Below, piece after piece: positions 30,473-37,537 of a stretch of DNA of 42,612 bases (position 1 is the stretch's first letter; each line of letters starts with the position of its first letter). The position numbers and the translations under genes were made by a program. Source of the DNA: a virus. The notes under the pieces are model-generated. The model worked only from the letters and a program-made list of their open reading frames with translations. It had not been told where the DNA came from and did no database searches. Where the stretch lies: the IMG/VR virus record IMGVR_UViG_3300046000_011507, positions 1-42,612 of that record; one strand, given 5' to 3'.

Positions 30473-31336
30473 ATGAGTAAGCAGGATACTTTTATACATC
30501 TAAATTTTAATAGTCTTGTAAATCAAATTCTAAGAGAGGCAGATGAACTCGGCAGAGCGTATCGTCAAGTAGTAGGTGATACTAAAGATCCAGAGGTAGG
30601 TAGCGAGGGCAGTAGATCTTGGTTTGTAACTAAAGACGCGTATAGTAGATATAAACAAGCACAAGAAAGAGCAAATAGACTAGAGAAGAGATATTCAAAT
30701 AAGGTACCAATAATGCATAATATTTTTTCTGCTAGACTCGCCGAGACTGGAGGTGATATGGTAACAGCTTTAAAATATCTTTTTAGTAAAGCAGATGAAG
30801 AAATTTCTGTTTCTGTAATTAGATCTTGGAGCCAGGCTATGCACTCCGAGGCAGATGATCATTCCTTTTTCCTACTAAGAGGATATACATCAAATTTACA
30901 TGAATGGTACCCGATAAATGCTGAGACCTCGTCGGATAAAAAGGAAAAAAGAGCTAATTGGGCTTCTAGTGAAAGAATAAACACCTTAAATAGATATCCT
31001 GGGTTTCAACATGATGAAGGTATAACTAATTTAAAGGATGTTAAATGGACTTCATTTGATATTAGTATAAATAGAGAACATCTAGCTGAGGTTCTACCTG
31101 ACTATTATCAAGCTAAAAGTTTTCTTGAAAAAAATAGACTGGTGCATACTAACGCTCCTAAGTTTACTAGCTTTACAAAGCGCTTACCAAATGGTGAAGT
31201 AGAGGAATACGAGTTCTACCCACTATCAGGATACTTAAAGTCAGTTATAGACGAGAATGGAGATACTTATAACTTCGAAGAAGCAGAAGGAGTAACTCCT
31301 AATGCAGCAGATTTTGAGGATAAAAATAACAAGTAA
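30473..31336 (+). CDS. Late protein with possible capsid-targeting head
   Basis: 287 residues. N-terminus FNSLVNQILREADELG fits a hydrophobic-x-Glu prohead-protease site (ILRE|A). The middle holds ADDHSFFLLRGYTSNLHEWYPI and a charged region; no family recognised. Late promoter 5 nt upstream. Together with the next two genes this looks like a small set of late, perhaps packaged, proteins. Confidence 0.58.
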   Translation: MSKQDTFIHLNFNSLVNQILREADELGRAYRQVVGDTKDPEVGSEGSRSWFVTKDAYSRYKQAQERANRLEKRYSNKVPIMHNIFSARLAETGGDMVTALKYLFSKADEEISVSVIRSWSQAMHSEADDHSFFLLRGYTSNLHEWYPINAETSSDKKEKRANWASSERINTLNRYPGFQHDEGITNLKDVKWTSFDISINREHLAEVLPDYYQAKSFLEKNRLVHTNAPKFTSFTKRLPNGEVEEYEFYPLSGYLKSVIDENGDTYNFEEAEGVTPNAADFEDKNNK

Positions 31337-31362
31337 GCAGCTTACCACAATAGACTAGATCA

Positions 31363-31370
31363 ATTAAATA
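31363..31370 (+). promoter_or_regulatory. Late promoter variant ATTAAATA
   Basis: 5 nt before ATG 31376. Confidence 0.65.
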
Positions 31371-31375
31371 ATCAT

Positions 31376-31879
31376 ATGGCTAGACAAAATCCTCTATCGT
31401 TAATCTATGAGCGAATGCTGAACGAAGCTGCAACAGCAAGCGATCAAGAGTACTATGATGCTGTAGAGCATCATTATGATAGTAAGCTGGTACAGATGCT
31501 TAAGTCACAAGACAAGATGGCTTCTGGTTATTTTGGAGCTCCTATCGAGACATATAAGACTAATGACGGTAGTATGATTGTCCGCTATATTGATTCGGAT
31601 GAAGTAGTAGCTGTTTTAGGTATTGTAGCTGTGCCAGGAGTAGAAAAGACTGATTATATGAAAGATCTGTTCAGCTGGATTGATCAAGTAATCTCTAAAC
31701 TAGAAGAAGGTAAGACCCTTACTACATCTCCTAATAAGCTATCAGAGCCACTACTAAAGCAAATTATTAAGAAAGCTGAACGTAAAGGTGTTAAGCTATC
31801 AGTAGCATCTAGTGGTACAGTACACACAGATGCTGCAACCGGACAGCAGTGGTCAACATGGATGATTAGTCCTGATTGA
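31376..31879 (+). CDS. Late protein with possible capsid-targeting head
   Basis: 167 residues. N-terminus NPLSLIYERMLNEAATAS, with MLNE|A a good match to the T4 gp21 cleavage rule. The rest has an alpha/beta pattern (VEHHYDSKLVQML, VAVLGIVAVPGV). No family recognised; possibly an internal protein ejected with DNA. Confidence 0.58.
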   Translation: MARQNPLSLIYERMLNEAATASDQEYYDAVEHHYDSKLVQMLKSQDKMASGYFGAPIETYKTNDGSMIVRYIDSDEVVAVLGIVAVPGVEKTDYMKDLFSWIDQVISKLEEGKTLTTSPNKLSEPLLKQIIKKAERKGVKLSVASSGTVHTDAATGQQWSTWMISPD

Positions 31880-31886
31880 TTAAATA
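31879..31886 (+). promoter_or_regulatory. Late promoter variant ATTAAATA
   Basis: Begins on the last base of the previous stop; 5 nt before ATG 31892. Confidence 0.65.
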
Positions 31887-31891
31887 AGTTT

Positions 31892-32887
31892 ATGAGTTTT
31901 GATAGAGTATTTTATAGGATCCTTAATGAAAGTATAGCTGAAGGAAATCAACTCGAACAGTATAACGAAGGGGTAAGAGCAGTCCTTGCTGCTGTTATAG
32001 GTCTAGGCTCTGTCGGTCTACTATATAATATTGATGCGATTAATAGAGAGCTTCAGAAACGTCCTGAGTCTCCTAGTCAGAAAGTCCAAGCTATCCAGCA
32101 AGTAGACCAGCAACTCGACTCAGAAGAATTTCATCGTGTAGCCACCGACGTAATCAACCGTATAGTACAAGAGCCTTCAGAACAACCAAAGCCACAAGCC
32201 GCTCAGCCTGTCGCTCAGCCTATACAGAGCAAAGAGAATCCCGCTACTAAGCCCGCTACTAAAGAAGATAAGAAAGAAAAGGAAGAAAAGGAAGAGCCGC
32301 CTATCAGTGTAAAGGACATGGGCAATATATACGACACTATAGCTAATTACATTCTACCGAGCGAAATTATAGGAACCAGTATCGAAGCTAAAGTAAACGA
32401 TCGTTTCATGAAGCCGTACAAGGATGATGTAGGCAAGTGGACCATAGGAGTAGGGCACTTGATAGGTAACGGGAGCCTAAAAGACAAGAAAGCCTTCGAT
32501 AAGGCTCGTGCAAAGAAAGGCCACTCATCAACTCTATCACGCAAAGAAGCCCTTAGTCTCTTCAATCAAGACGTTAGTAAACGTATACCTCGAGTAGAAG
32601 AGAAATTCAAAGAGCTCTGGCCTACCATGAGCACTGGACTAAAAGCCGCACTCGTAGATATCGAGTACAGAGGCGATATGGAATCAAAAGGAGAAGGAGA
32701 GTTTGATTGGGTGGAGCTCCTCAAAAAAGGCGAGTATAAAGAAGCCTCTCAGAAGTACTTAGATCACAAAGAGTATAAGAAACGTCTTAAGAAGAACCCG
32801 AAAGGAGATGGGGTAGTAAAGCGTATGAAAAGAAACGCTAGAATCATAGCAGCCGAAGAACCTGCTGACAAATTAGCAAGTTCTTAA
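31892..32887 (+). CDS. T4-lysozyme-like (GH24) protein with N-terminal anchor
   Basis: 331 residues. Head FDRVFYRILNESIAEG (possible ILNE|S prohead-protease site), a hydrophobic segment at 29-46, a Lys/Glu/Pro-rich linker to about 137, then a GH24 domain with PYKDDVGKWTIGVGHLIG at 175-192. D178 and T184 match T4 lysozyme D20 and T26, but the position of the catalytic Glu (169) is Asn, next to Asp 170; the nearest upstream Glu is 165. The C-terminus (VVKRMKRNARII) matches the GH24 end. It could be a virion-borne or anchored muralytic enzyme, perhaps altered in activity. Confidence 0.8.
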   Translation: MSFDRVFYRILNESIAEGNQLEQYNEGVRAVLAAVIGLGSVGLLYNIDAINRELQKRPESPSQKVQAIQQVDQQLDSEEFHRVATDVINRIVQEPSEQPKPQAAQPVAQPIQSKENPATKPATKEDKKEKEEKEEPPISVKDMGNIYDTIANYILPSEIIGTSIEAKVNDRFMKPYKDDVGKWTIGVGHLIGNGSLKDKKAFDKARAKKGHSSTLSRKEALSLFNQDVSKRIPRVEEKFKELWPTMSTGLKAALVDIEYRGDMESKGEGEFDWVELLKKGEYKEASQKYLDHKEYKKRLKKNPKGDGVVKRMKRNARIIAAEEPADKLASS

Positions 32888-33154
32888 TCTCTAGTCATTA
32901 GAGTTACTTTGGAAGCGCTATATAGAGGGGTCTTCGATTTTCCGAAAAAAAAATTTTCCGAGACTCCGATTATCTTATAGACACAGGGAGGGCCTATATA
33001 GGGTGTCTTCCGAATTTCCGAAAAAAAAAATTAGGCCATGGCCTTCCACTCTTTTTTTCTCTCTGGAGCTCTATGGACAATCTGGAGCGCTGACGGTCTA
33101 TAGAGCGCTCTCTCTCTACGCTATCGTATATAGACGCTAGCGCTCATATAGCAA
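32888..33154. other. Convergent junction with A-tract repeats, no gene
   Basis: 267 nt between the last plus gene and the last minus gene. Holds two imperfect copies of a TTTCCGAAAAAAAA element (about 32939-32950 and 33014-33030), CCTATATAGG-type short palindromes and GAGCGC-rich stretches. Could contain bidirectional terminators or a replication signal. Confidence 0.5.
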
Positions 33155-33400
33155 CTACACTGCACGCATGTCCTCTAATACTTCAATCAAAGCTTTAACA
33201 CCACAAGCACTTACATACTGTTTAGTCTTAAGGGCATTGATACAGTAGGTAAGAGTCTTATCAGCCATATACAGAGTGTGTAGCTCACTTGCTTCAGGTG
33301 ACAATGAACCATAACGCTCCATCACAGCCTTGTTGATGCTCTTGTGGACGATGTTTCGTTTCTTCTCGAATTGATCCTTACCTGGGTGCAGTTTGGTCAT
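33155..33400 (-). CDS. Small helical protein, unknown
   Basis: 81 residues (MTKLHPGKDQFEKKRNIVHK...), basic N-terminus, helical, no family. Last gene of the minus early block; own GAACT promoter with TACAAT -10 5 nt upstream. Confidence 0.65.
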   Translation of the reverse strand: MTKLHPGKDQFEKKRNIVHKSINKAVMERYGSLSPEASELHTLYMADKTLTYCINALKTKQYVSACGVKALIEVLEDMRAV

Positions 33401-33405
33401 ACCTT

Positions 33406-33420
33406 ATTGTATTGGAGTTC
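33406..33420 (-). promoter_or_regulatory. GAACT-class promoter
   Basis: GAACT, CCAA, TACAAT, 5 nt (AAGGT), ATG 33400. Confidence 0.75.
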
Positions 33421-33434
33421 TTTTATCTATCAGA

Positions 33435-33632
33435 TTAAGCTGGTATAGTTGCTAGTACAGCTGCCATATAAATATCATCATCGGTTTCACCAATCACGAC
33501 AATCAGATCATCAATGTATCCTACATTATCGATCGCTTCATCCTTGATGCATTTATCCCAGATTGGCTTAGTAAAATCATTCAGGTCGTAAATGTTAACT
33601 TTGTTATTCGTTTCAATTATTGCGATCTTCAT
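33435..33632 (-). CDS. Small acidic protein, unknown
   Basis: 65 residues (MKIAIIETNNKVNIYDLNDF...), beta-rich start, acidic middle, no family. Overlaps the end of the next upstream gene by 20 nt, and its promoter lies within that gene. Confidence 0.62.
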   Translation of the reverse strand: MKIAIIETNNKVNIYDLNDFTKPIWDKCIKDEAIDNVGYIDDLIVVIGETDDDIYMAAVLATIPA

Positions 33633-33786
33633 ACCTTATTGTATCGGAGTTCGTTTGTAAGGTCACGGTACTAGTCTTCTGACAGTACTCTATAGATGTA
33701 TCGCCAATGTACAGCACATATCGTGCTTCGCGTTCTATTGTCAGATCGTTATAATCTATCTTCCTCGGAGGTAATTTTATAAGCAT
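33613..33786 (-). CDS. Small protein, unknown
   Basis: 57 residues from MLIKLPPRKIDYND, starting 1 nt after the stop of the gene at 33788, so probably co-transcribed with it. Its C-terminal codons carry the next promoter (TNSDTIRYED is encoded by the GAACT/TACAAT region). No family. Confidence 0.55.
   Translation of the reverse strand: MLIKLPPRKIDYNDLTIEREARYVLYIGDTSIEYCQKTSTVTLQTNSDTIRYEDRNN
33638..33652 (-). promoter_or_regulatory. GAACT-class promoter in coding end
   Basis: GAACT, CCGA, TACAAT, 5 nt, ATG 33632. Confidence 0.75.
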
Positions 33787-33787
33787 A

Positions 33788-34045
33788 TTAAACCTCCCAG
33801 TCGTAGTTGAAGTTGTCAATGGTAATGCGTGAAGCCTTAAACGTCATACCATCTGGACTTACTTCAAGGTCCATGTATAGGTTCTCTGAGAGGAACTTGA
33901 TTACCTCTCCTACTGTCAGTCCGTCTGATTGAGTAATCATTCTAGCTAGATCGAACGCTTCTTTGATATCGATACTGACATCATCGAGCAGCTTTTCAGT
34001 CATATTGTCTAGAGCGATGTCGAGGTTGTTGTGTGATTGTGTCAT
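33788..34045 (-). CDS. Small protein sharing a C-terminal IDNFxYDW module
   Basis: 85 residues from MTQSHNNLDIALDN; the longer frame overlaps the DUF551-like gene. Ends SRITIDNFNYDWEV, almost the same as an internal segment of the protein at 37080 (SRIAIDNFDYDWDGW). Helical N-terminal half. Function unknown. Confidence 0.62.
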   Translation of the reverse strand: MTQSHNNLDIALDNMTEKLLDDVSIDIKEAFDLARMITQSDGLTVGEVIKFLSENLYMDLEVSPDGMTFKASRITIDNFNYDWEV

Positions 34046-34048
34046 ATT

Positions 34049-34063
34049 ATTATATCGGAGGTT
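34049..34063 (-). promoter_or_regulatory. GAACT-class promoter, variant AACCT
   Basis: AACCT, CCGA, TATAAT, only 3 nt before ATG 34045. Confidence 0.55.
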
Positions 34064-34065
34064 GT

Positions 34066-34260
34066 TTACCAACCTGGACGGTATTGTGATAGCGGCTGCC
34101 AGTGGGTAGGAGTGAAGTGAGTTAGGTCGTCCTCTTGACTTACCATCCAATAGAATCCATCGTAGCGTGCTACCTCTCTATACCGGAGCCGTTCATCGAT
34201 GAGAAGAGCTACTACAACAGGTGTGTCCCTAGGAGCTGTATCAATTGGTTGCCAGTTCAT
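34066..34260 (-). CDS. DUF551-like protein
   Basis: 64 residues. MNWQPIDTAPRDTPVVVALL start and FTPTHWQPL end match the short DUF551-type family found in many phages (M.WqPI.tAP.d ... thW.PLP). Function unknown. It starts 2 nt after the stop of the small membrane gene and has no promoter of its own. Confidence 0.75.
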   Translation of the reverse strand: MNWQPIDTAPRDTPVVVALLIDERLRYREVARYDGFYWMVSQEDDLTHFTPTHWQPLSQYRPGW

Positions 34261-34262
34261 GA

Positions 34263-34382
34263 TTAGCGAATGATGAGGTAGAGAGCAGTACTGATAAGAG
34301 TAATGTCTAGGATAGCGCAGATGTATCCGGTAACGAATGTACTGCGAGTTGTTCTGAATGCGAAGAGTCGAAGTTTGTTCAT
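34263..34382 (-). CDS. Tiny membrane protein
   Basis: 39 residues: basic N-terminus (MNKLRLFAFRTTRS) and one hydrophobic helix (YICAILDITLISTALYLII). Leaderless GAACT promoter 5 nt upstream. Likely a two-gene unit with 34066. Confidence 0.6.
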   Translation of the reverse strand: MNKLRLFAFRTTRSTFVTGYICAILDITLISTALYLIIR

Positions 34383-34387
34383 ACCTT

Positions 34388-34402
34388 ATTATATCGGAGT
34401 TC
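34388..34402 (-). promoter_or_regulatory. GAACT-class promoter
   Basis: GGAACT, CCGA, TATAAT, AAGGT, ATG 34382. Confidence 0.82.
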
Positions 34403-34404
34403 CT

Positions 34405-34614
34405 TTACTTCGTAGCTTTGTAGTGCTGCAGGTTGTATTTTTCTGCTTGAGCGAGAGTAAAGCTAATGTCATCAAGCACGAAGCCACTACCACTGACCAG
34501 CAATTCAACTACGAAGAGTGGATCGTCAGAGCACTCTTCGTTTTCTAGAACTTCTACTACCCGATAGACTTCAGTAGAGCTGGTAAAGATGTCACCTACA
34601 GATACGTTGTTCAT
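34405..34614 (-). CDS. Small protein, unknown
   Basis: 69 residues (MNNVSVGDIFTSSTEVYRVV...), beta-barrel-like pattern (VGDIF...YRVVEVL), acidic, no family. Confidence 0.62.
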   Translation of the reverse strand: MNNVSVGDIFTSSTEVYRVVEVLENEECSDDPLFVVELLVSGSGFVLDDISFTLAQAEKYNLQHYKATK

Positions 34615-34619
34615 ACTTT

Positions 34620-34634
34620 ATTATATCGGAGTTC
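34620..34634 (-). promoter_or_regulatory. GAACT-class promoter
   Basis: GGAACT, CCGA, TATAAT, 5 nt, ATG 34614. Confidence 0.82.
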
Positions 34635-34639
34635 CTTAA

Positions 34640-34876
34640 TCAATCTTGTTCATTCCAGACGTCTTCATCTGCCAGTACAGCTTCCTGGTATAAAGCATCT
34701 CGCTTTTCATACAGTTCTTCATACACACCCCACGTAAGAAAAGTGTTGACACCTGCAAGCGTACCGTTTTCTTTATATGAAAAATAAGCCTTCCGACACT
34801 CGTCGTGAGCTCTCTTCCATTTAGCCCACGCAGCCGCGGCTTTCTGTTTCGCTACTGTAACCTTGTCTTGTGTCAT
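34640..34876 (-). CDS. Helical protein of the KAAxxWxxW family, copy A
   Basis: 78 residues. Core AKQKAAAAWAKWKRAHDEC followed by AYFSYKENG and a YEKRDALYQEAVLADEDVW end. The same pattern occurs at 35402 and, diverged, at 37538, so these are paralogues. Predicted helical bundle. Function unknown, probably an early host-directed protein. Confidence 0.66.
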   Translation of the reverse strand: MTQDKVTVAKQKAAAAWAKWKRAHDECRKAYFSYKENGTLAGVNTFLTWGVYEELYEKRDALYQEAVLADEDVWNEQD

Positions 34877-34882
34877 ACTATT

Positions 34883-34897
34883 ATTATATCGGAGTTA
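34883..34897 (-). promoter_or_regulatory. GAACT-class promoter, variant TAACT
   Basis: TAACT, CCGA, TATAAT, 6 nt, ATG 34876. Overlaps the stop codon of the gene at 34895. Confidence 0.7.
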
Positions 34898-35059
34898 CCT
34901 TACCTCTAAGCTTACCTTTGCATAGGTAATATTATGACAAGCTAATAAATAACCATCAATGTCCTCTGTTACGTAGAGATTAGGATATTCATTCATTAGC
35001 TTATCAAACTTAAGTTTGAATTCTTCTAACTCTTTAACAGCTTCTTCTTTAAATGTCAT
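34895..35059 (-). CDS. Small acidic protein, unknown
   Basis: 54 residues (MTFKEEAVKELEEFKLKFDK...), helix then short hairpin, no family. Start overlaps the upstream stop by ATGA, so translationally coupled to 35056. Confidence 0.58.
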   Translation of the reverse strand: MTFKEEAVKELEEFKLKFDKLMNEYPNLYVTEDIDGYLLACHNITYAKVSLEVR

Positions 35060-35211
35060 ACTTTATATATCTCTGCTATTATCTCTGCTTTGATCTCTTC
35101 TATTCTCTCTTTGATGCTAGCAGGCTGAGGACCGGGCTTGTGCTTGCTCCAATCCTTAACCTGCGTGTCTCTGTCCTGCGTATTAGTATCCACTGTACGA
35201 TACCTCCTCAT
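35056..35211 (-). CDS. Small basic helical protein, unknown
   Basis: 51 residues from MRRYRTVDTNTQDRD; ends with an amphipathic helix SIKERIEEIKAEIIAEIYK. Supported mainly by the ATGA overlap with the next gene; the start within the upstream gene (29-nt overlap) is uncertain. No promoter of its own. Confidence 0.45.
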   Translation of the reverse strand: MRRYRTVDTNTQDRDTQVKDWSKHKPGPQPASIKERIEEIKAEIIAEIYKV

Positions 35212-35371
35212 CGCTTTCGATCTTCTCACACCAGGCGTTCTTCGCCGAGCGCTTTGTTGATGTGGACCAGGGCTTGCGGCCATATGCATCCTCCCAGGCC
35301 GCTGCTGGTGAAGCACCTTCACCAATATTGACTTCGCCGAACGAACCTTCTGTTTTGATGATGTACTTCAT
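35183..35371 (-). CDS. Small protein, unknown
   Basis: 62 residues (MKYIIKTEGSFGEVNIGEGA...), with ASPAAAWEDAYGR, a motif typical of short phage proteins in which a strand is followed by an AAW helix. Own leaderless promoter. Confidence 0.62.
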   Translation of the reverse strand: MKYIIKTEGSFGEVNIGEGASPAAAWEDAYGRKPWSTSTKRSAKNAWCEKIESDEEVSYSGY

Positions 35372-35377
35372 ACTATT

Positions 35378-35392
35378 ATTATATCGGAGTTC
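35378..35392 (-). promoter_or_regulatory. GAACT-class promoter
   Basis: GGAACT, CCGA, TATAAT, AATAGT, ATG 35371. Confidence 0.82.
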
Positions 35393-35401
35393 CTTAACGC
35401 T

Positions 35402-35782
35402 CTAGCTTTCTTCCGTCAGACTTTCAAAGCGCCAGACTTCTTCGTTTGCTTCTATTGCAAACGCGTATGCATCCTCTCGAGTAGCACAGGCTTCCTCGTA
35501 CTTTTTCCAACAGTCAGCCTGATTGCCACCGGTGGCAACCGCTTTATGATAAGCAAAGAAAGCAGCTCTAGCAGTCTTATTAGCCGTTGACCACACAGCC
35601 CAAATTTCAGCAGCTTTCTCTTTCGCTTCTGCGAGTTTAGATTCATTTTTGATACTGAGCCACGCGTCGTAAGTTTTGGAAACTTGCTGCTTTGCTACAT
35701 CGGTGCTGACATTTAAGAAGTTCGCCTTGGCTGCTACAAACTCTTCCCATGCCTGATTAATTCTGTTTTGATAGTCGGTCAT
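35402..35782 (-). CDS. Helical protein of the KAAxxWxxW family, copy B (longer)
   Basis: 126 residues. Two helical units: residues 1-50 (AWEEFVAAKANFLN, AWLSIKNES) and 51-126 with AEAKEKAAEIWAVWSTANK, FFAYHKAVATGG, YEEACATREDAYAFAIEAN, the part that parallels copy A. Looks like an internal or tandem duplication of the helix unit. Confidence 0.66.
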   Translation of the reverse strand: MTDYQNRINQAWEEFVAAKANFLNVSTDVAKQQVSKTYDAWLSIKNESKLAEAKEKAAEIWAVWSTANKTARAAFFAYHKAVATGGNQADCWKKYEEACATREDAYAFAIEANEEVWRFESLTEES

Positions 35783-35787
35783 ACCTT

Positions 35788-35802
35788 ATTATATCGGAGT
35801 TC
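35788..35802 (-). promoter_or_regulatory. GAACT-class promoter
   Basis: GAACT, CCGA, TATAAT, 5 nt, ATG 35782. Confidence 0.82.
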
Positions 35803-35821
35803 GTTAAGGATCTTAAACAGG

Positions 35822-36148
35822 TCAATTGTCTTCAGCAAACTGTTCGTCTTTAGCGTAGTGACGGCCGTGCACTTGCTTTGTAGGGCCGATCAGAGCTGGA
35901 TAGGTATTAGGTAGATGAGCTTTATCGAAATCATCTACAACTTGGTACCATGTGTATAGATCTAGTGGTGCATCATCATCTTGTCCGGTAATAAATCTGC
36001 CTAACGATACATTAATTCGTTCCCATGTACCGAGAGGTAGATGCGACATCTGCTCGGGACCACCGATCTTCATATACGGGCTGACCTGATAGAGCTCAGC
36101 AGATGTAAAGAAGTAGATGTACTTTGTCTTGATCGGTTTAACTTTCAT
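35822..36148 (-). CDS. Protein of unknown function
   Basis: 108 residues (MKVKPIKTKYIYFFTSAELY...). Basic N-terminus, Gly/Pro-containing middle (GGPEQMSHLPLGTWE), C-terminal acidic end. No family. Confidence 0.62.
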   Translation of the reverse strand: MKVKPIKTKYIYFFTSAELYQVSPYMKIGGPEQMSHLPLGTWERINVSLGRFITGQDDDAPLDLYTWYQVVDDFDKAHLPNTYPALIGPTKQVHGRHYAKDEQFAEDN

Positions 36149-36153
36149 ACCTT

Positions 36154-36168
36154 ATTATATCGGAGTTC
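36154..36168 (-). promoter_or_regulatory. GAACT-class promoter
   Basis: GGAACT, CCGA, TATAAT, 5 nt, ATG 36148. Confidence 0.82.
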
Positions 36169-36169
36169 C

Positions 36170-36340
36170 TTACCGACGTTCCGCGACGATATAGTTATTA
36201 TACAGATCTTTATAACACTCTTTATTATCAGACAGATAGCAGACATACTGACCAGACGCGCTAAAGTGCCAGGGCGTATGCCAGCTCTTCTCGACTGTAT
36301 ATTCCTTCTTCACTTCTTTAAATGTTTTGTACGTTGTCAT
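36170..36340 (-). CDS. Small protein, unknown
   Basis: 56 residues from MTTYKTFKEVKKEYTV, set by the leaderless promoter; the longer frame runs through the next gene. Aromatic (SWHTPWHFSASGQYVCYL). No family. Confidence 0.62.
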   Translation of the reverse strand: MTTYKTFKEVKKEYTVEKSWHTPWHFSASGQYVCYLSDNKECYKDLYNNYIVAERR

Positions 36341-36346
36341 ACTATT

Positions 36347-36361
36347 ATTATATCGGAGTTC
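36347..36361 (-). promoter_or_regulatory. GAACT-class promoter
   Basis: GGAACT, CCGA, TATAAT, 6 nt, ATG 36340. Confidence 0.82.
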
Positions 36362-36362
36362 C

Positions 36363-36551
36363 TTACTCTTCGTCAGACAGCATTTTGGCTTCTTCTTCTT
36401 CGACGTGTTTAAAGGCACCGCTGACGACCTTATAAATCTGCTCCAGCTTTTCTGCGTCTGTCGACTTCTCAGCAGCAAAGGTAAACTTAATAGTCCACAT
36501 AGCAGATTCAAAGATTTCAGCAGCAATTTCATTGTATTCAGTTTCGGTCAT
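36363..36551 (-). CDS. Small acidic helical protein, unknown
   Basis: 62 residues from MTETEYNEIAAEIFES. Helical, ends VEEEEAKMLSDEE. No family. Start set by promoter. Confidence 0.62.
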   Translation of the reverse strand: MTETEYNEIAAEIFESAMWTIKFTFAAEKSTDAEKLEQIYKVVSGAFKHVEEEEAKMLSDEE

Positions 36552-36557
36552 ACTATT

Positions 36558-36572
36558 ATTATATCGGAGTTC
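36558..36572 (-). promoter_or_regulatory. GAACT-class promoter
   Basis: GGAACT, CCGA, TATAAT, 6 nt, ATG 36551. Confidence 0.82.
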
Positions 36573-36578
36573 CTTTAC

Positions 36579-36624
36579 AAAAAACGACCCGCCTTGGTGC
36601 GCATCGTAGATAGGCGTGGCGGGT
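36579..36624 (-). terminator. Terminator inside the early block
   Basis: On the minus strand ACCCGCC pairs with GGCGGGT around a 24-nt loop, followed by CGTTTTTT. It separates the gene at 36693 from the next promoter, supporting single-gene transcription units. Confidence 0.75.
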
Positions 36625-36692
36625 ACAAACACCTAACGAAGTGTGCTTCACTCATTTCAGGAGGAGAGGCCCGTTAAGTCTACTAAAGCTAT

Positions 36693-37058
36693 TTAGTCGT
36701 TCAGTAGCTGCATTCCGTTATCCCAGCAATAGCCCATCGCTCTCTTGTTAGCCATATACCCTTTGAAGTACTCTGGTTTGTTCTTTTCTACCCAACGTTC
36801 GTAGCTCTTTGTCGTCATTAGAGGGTCGCGTTCGAATGCCCACTCAGGACGATTGACTACAACCCAATGAGGATAAGTGTTGAACATACGTTCTGCATTG
36901 TCAGCGAAGCACCATTCCGGGAAAGCTCTCGTTACATCGAATGCATCCCAGCCATCAGCGCGTGTGTGTGTCCATTGGTGATACTGCTCGTTGTTGACTC
37001 CTTCCCAAGCCTCTTTGACTTCAATCAGCTCTGCATCAGTTAGATCGTTAATGTTCAT
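36693..37058 (-). CDS. Trp-rich protein, unknown
   Basis: 121 residues with eight or nine Trp. Repeated P-x-W / h-x-x-W units (FPEWCFADN, YPHWVVVNRPEWAF) suggest a short tandem motif of about 10-13 residues. No family recognised. Confidence 0.64.
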   Translation of the reverse strand: MNINDLTDAELIEVKEAWEGVNNEQYHQWTHTRADGWDAFDVTRAFPEWCFADNAERMFNTYPHWVVVNRPEWAFERDPLMTTKSYERWVEKNKPEYFKGYMANKRAMGYCWDNGMQLLND

Positions 37059-37063
37059 ACCTT

Positions 37064-37078
37064 ATTGTATCGGAGTTC
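37064..37078 (-). promoter_or_regulatory. GAACT-class promoter
   Basis: GGAACT, CCGA, TACAAT, 5 nt, ATG 37058. Confidence 0.78.
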
Positions 37079-37079
37079 C

Positions 37080-37508
37080 TTAAGAGAAGAAGGTGTGTGA
37101 TCGTTTAATAGCAGCGTGTGGAGTGTCGAATGATTCTTCTGCTGTATCGATATCATGCCCGTCTTGATGGATCCATGCTGGGAACCACTTACCATCTACT
37201 TCTTGTGCACCGTATACACCACTCGATGTATCTGGTCCTAGATAAGCTGAAGCCCATCCATCCCAGTCGTAGTCGAAGTTGTCAATGGCAATGCGTGATC
37301 TGTCATGGCCTGTCTCAACTTTAGTAACATAGTGACCATAAAGGGCTTCGACCTCAGATAGGTACCGTTCGCAAGCGCGCTTACCTTCTTCATAGCTTTC
37401 TGACGCTTTAAAGTTCCGATCAAACAACTCGGCAGCTCTTGCAATGTCAGCAGCGAGGTCGATTGCATTATTGATGTAAGTCATTGTAGCTTTGGTCTCT
37501 GTGTTCAT
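37080..37508 (-). CDS. Early-type protein with IDNFDYDW module
   Basis: 142 residues. Helical N-terminal half (AADIARAAELFDRN, GKRACERYLSEVEALYG), then SRIAIDNFDYDWDGW shared with the protein at 33788, and an aromatic C-terminal part (GKWFPAWIHQDGH). Shared module is also visible in the DNA, so a recent copy event is likely. Confidence 0.64.
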   Translation of the reverse strand: MNTETKATMTYINNAIDLAADIARAAELFDRNFKASESYEEGKRACERYLSEVEALYGHYVTKVETGHDRSRIAIDNFDYDWDGWASAYLGPDTSSGVYGAQEVDGKWFPAWIHQDGHDIDTAEESFDTPHAAIKRSHTFFS

Positions 37509-37514
37509 ACTATT

Positions 37515-37529
37515 ATTATATCGGAGTTC
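37515..37529 (-). promoter_or_regulatory. GAACT-class promoter
   Basis: GGAACT, CCGA, TATAAT, 6 nt, ATG 37508. Confidence 0.82.
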
Positions 37530-37537
37530 CTTTTATA

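Noticed and set aside
35212-35325. N-terminal extension of the 35056 frame
   Set aside because: Lies entirely inside the promoter-supported gene at 35183 and reads as an Arg/Pro-rich shadow.
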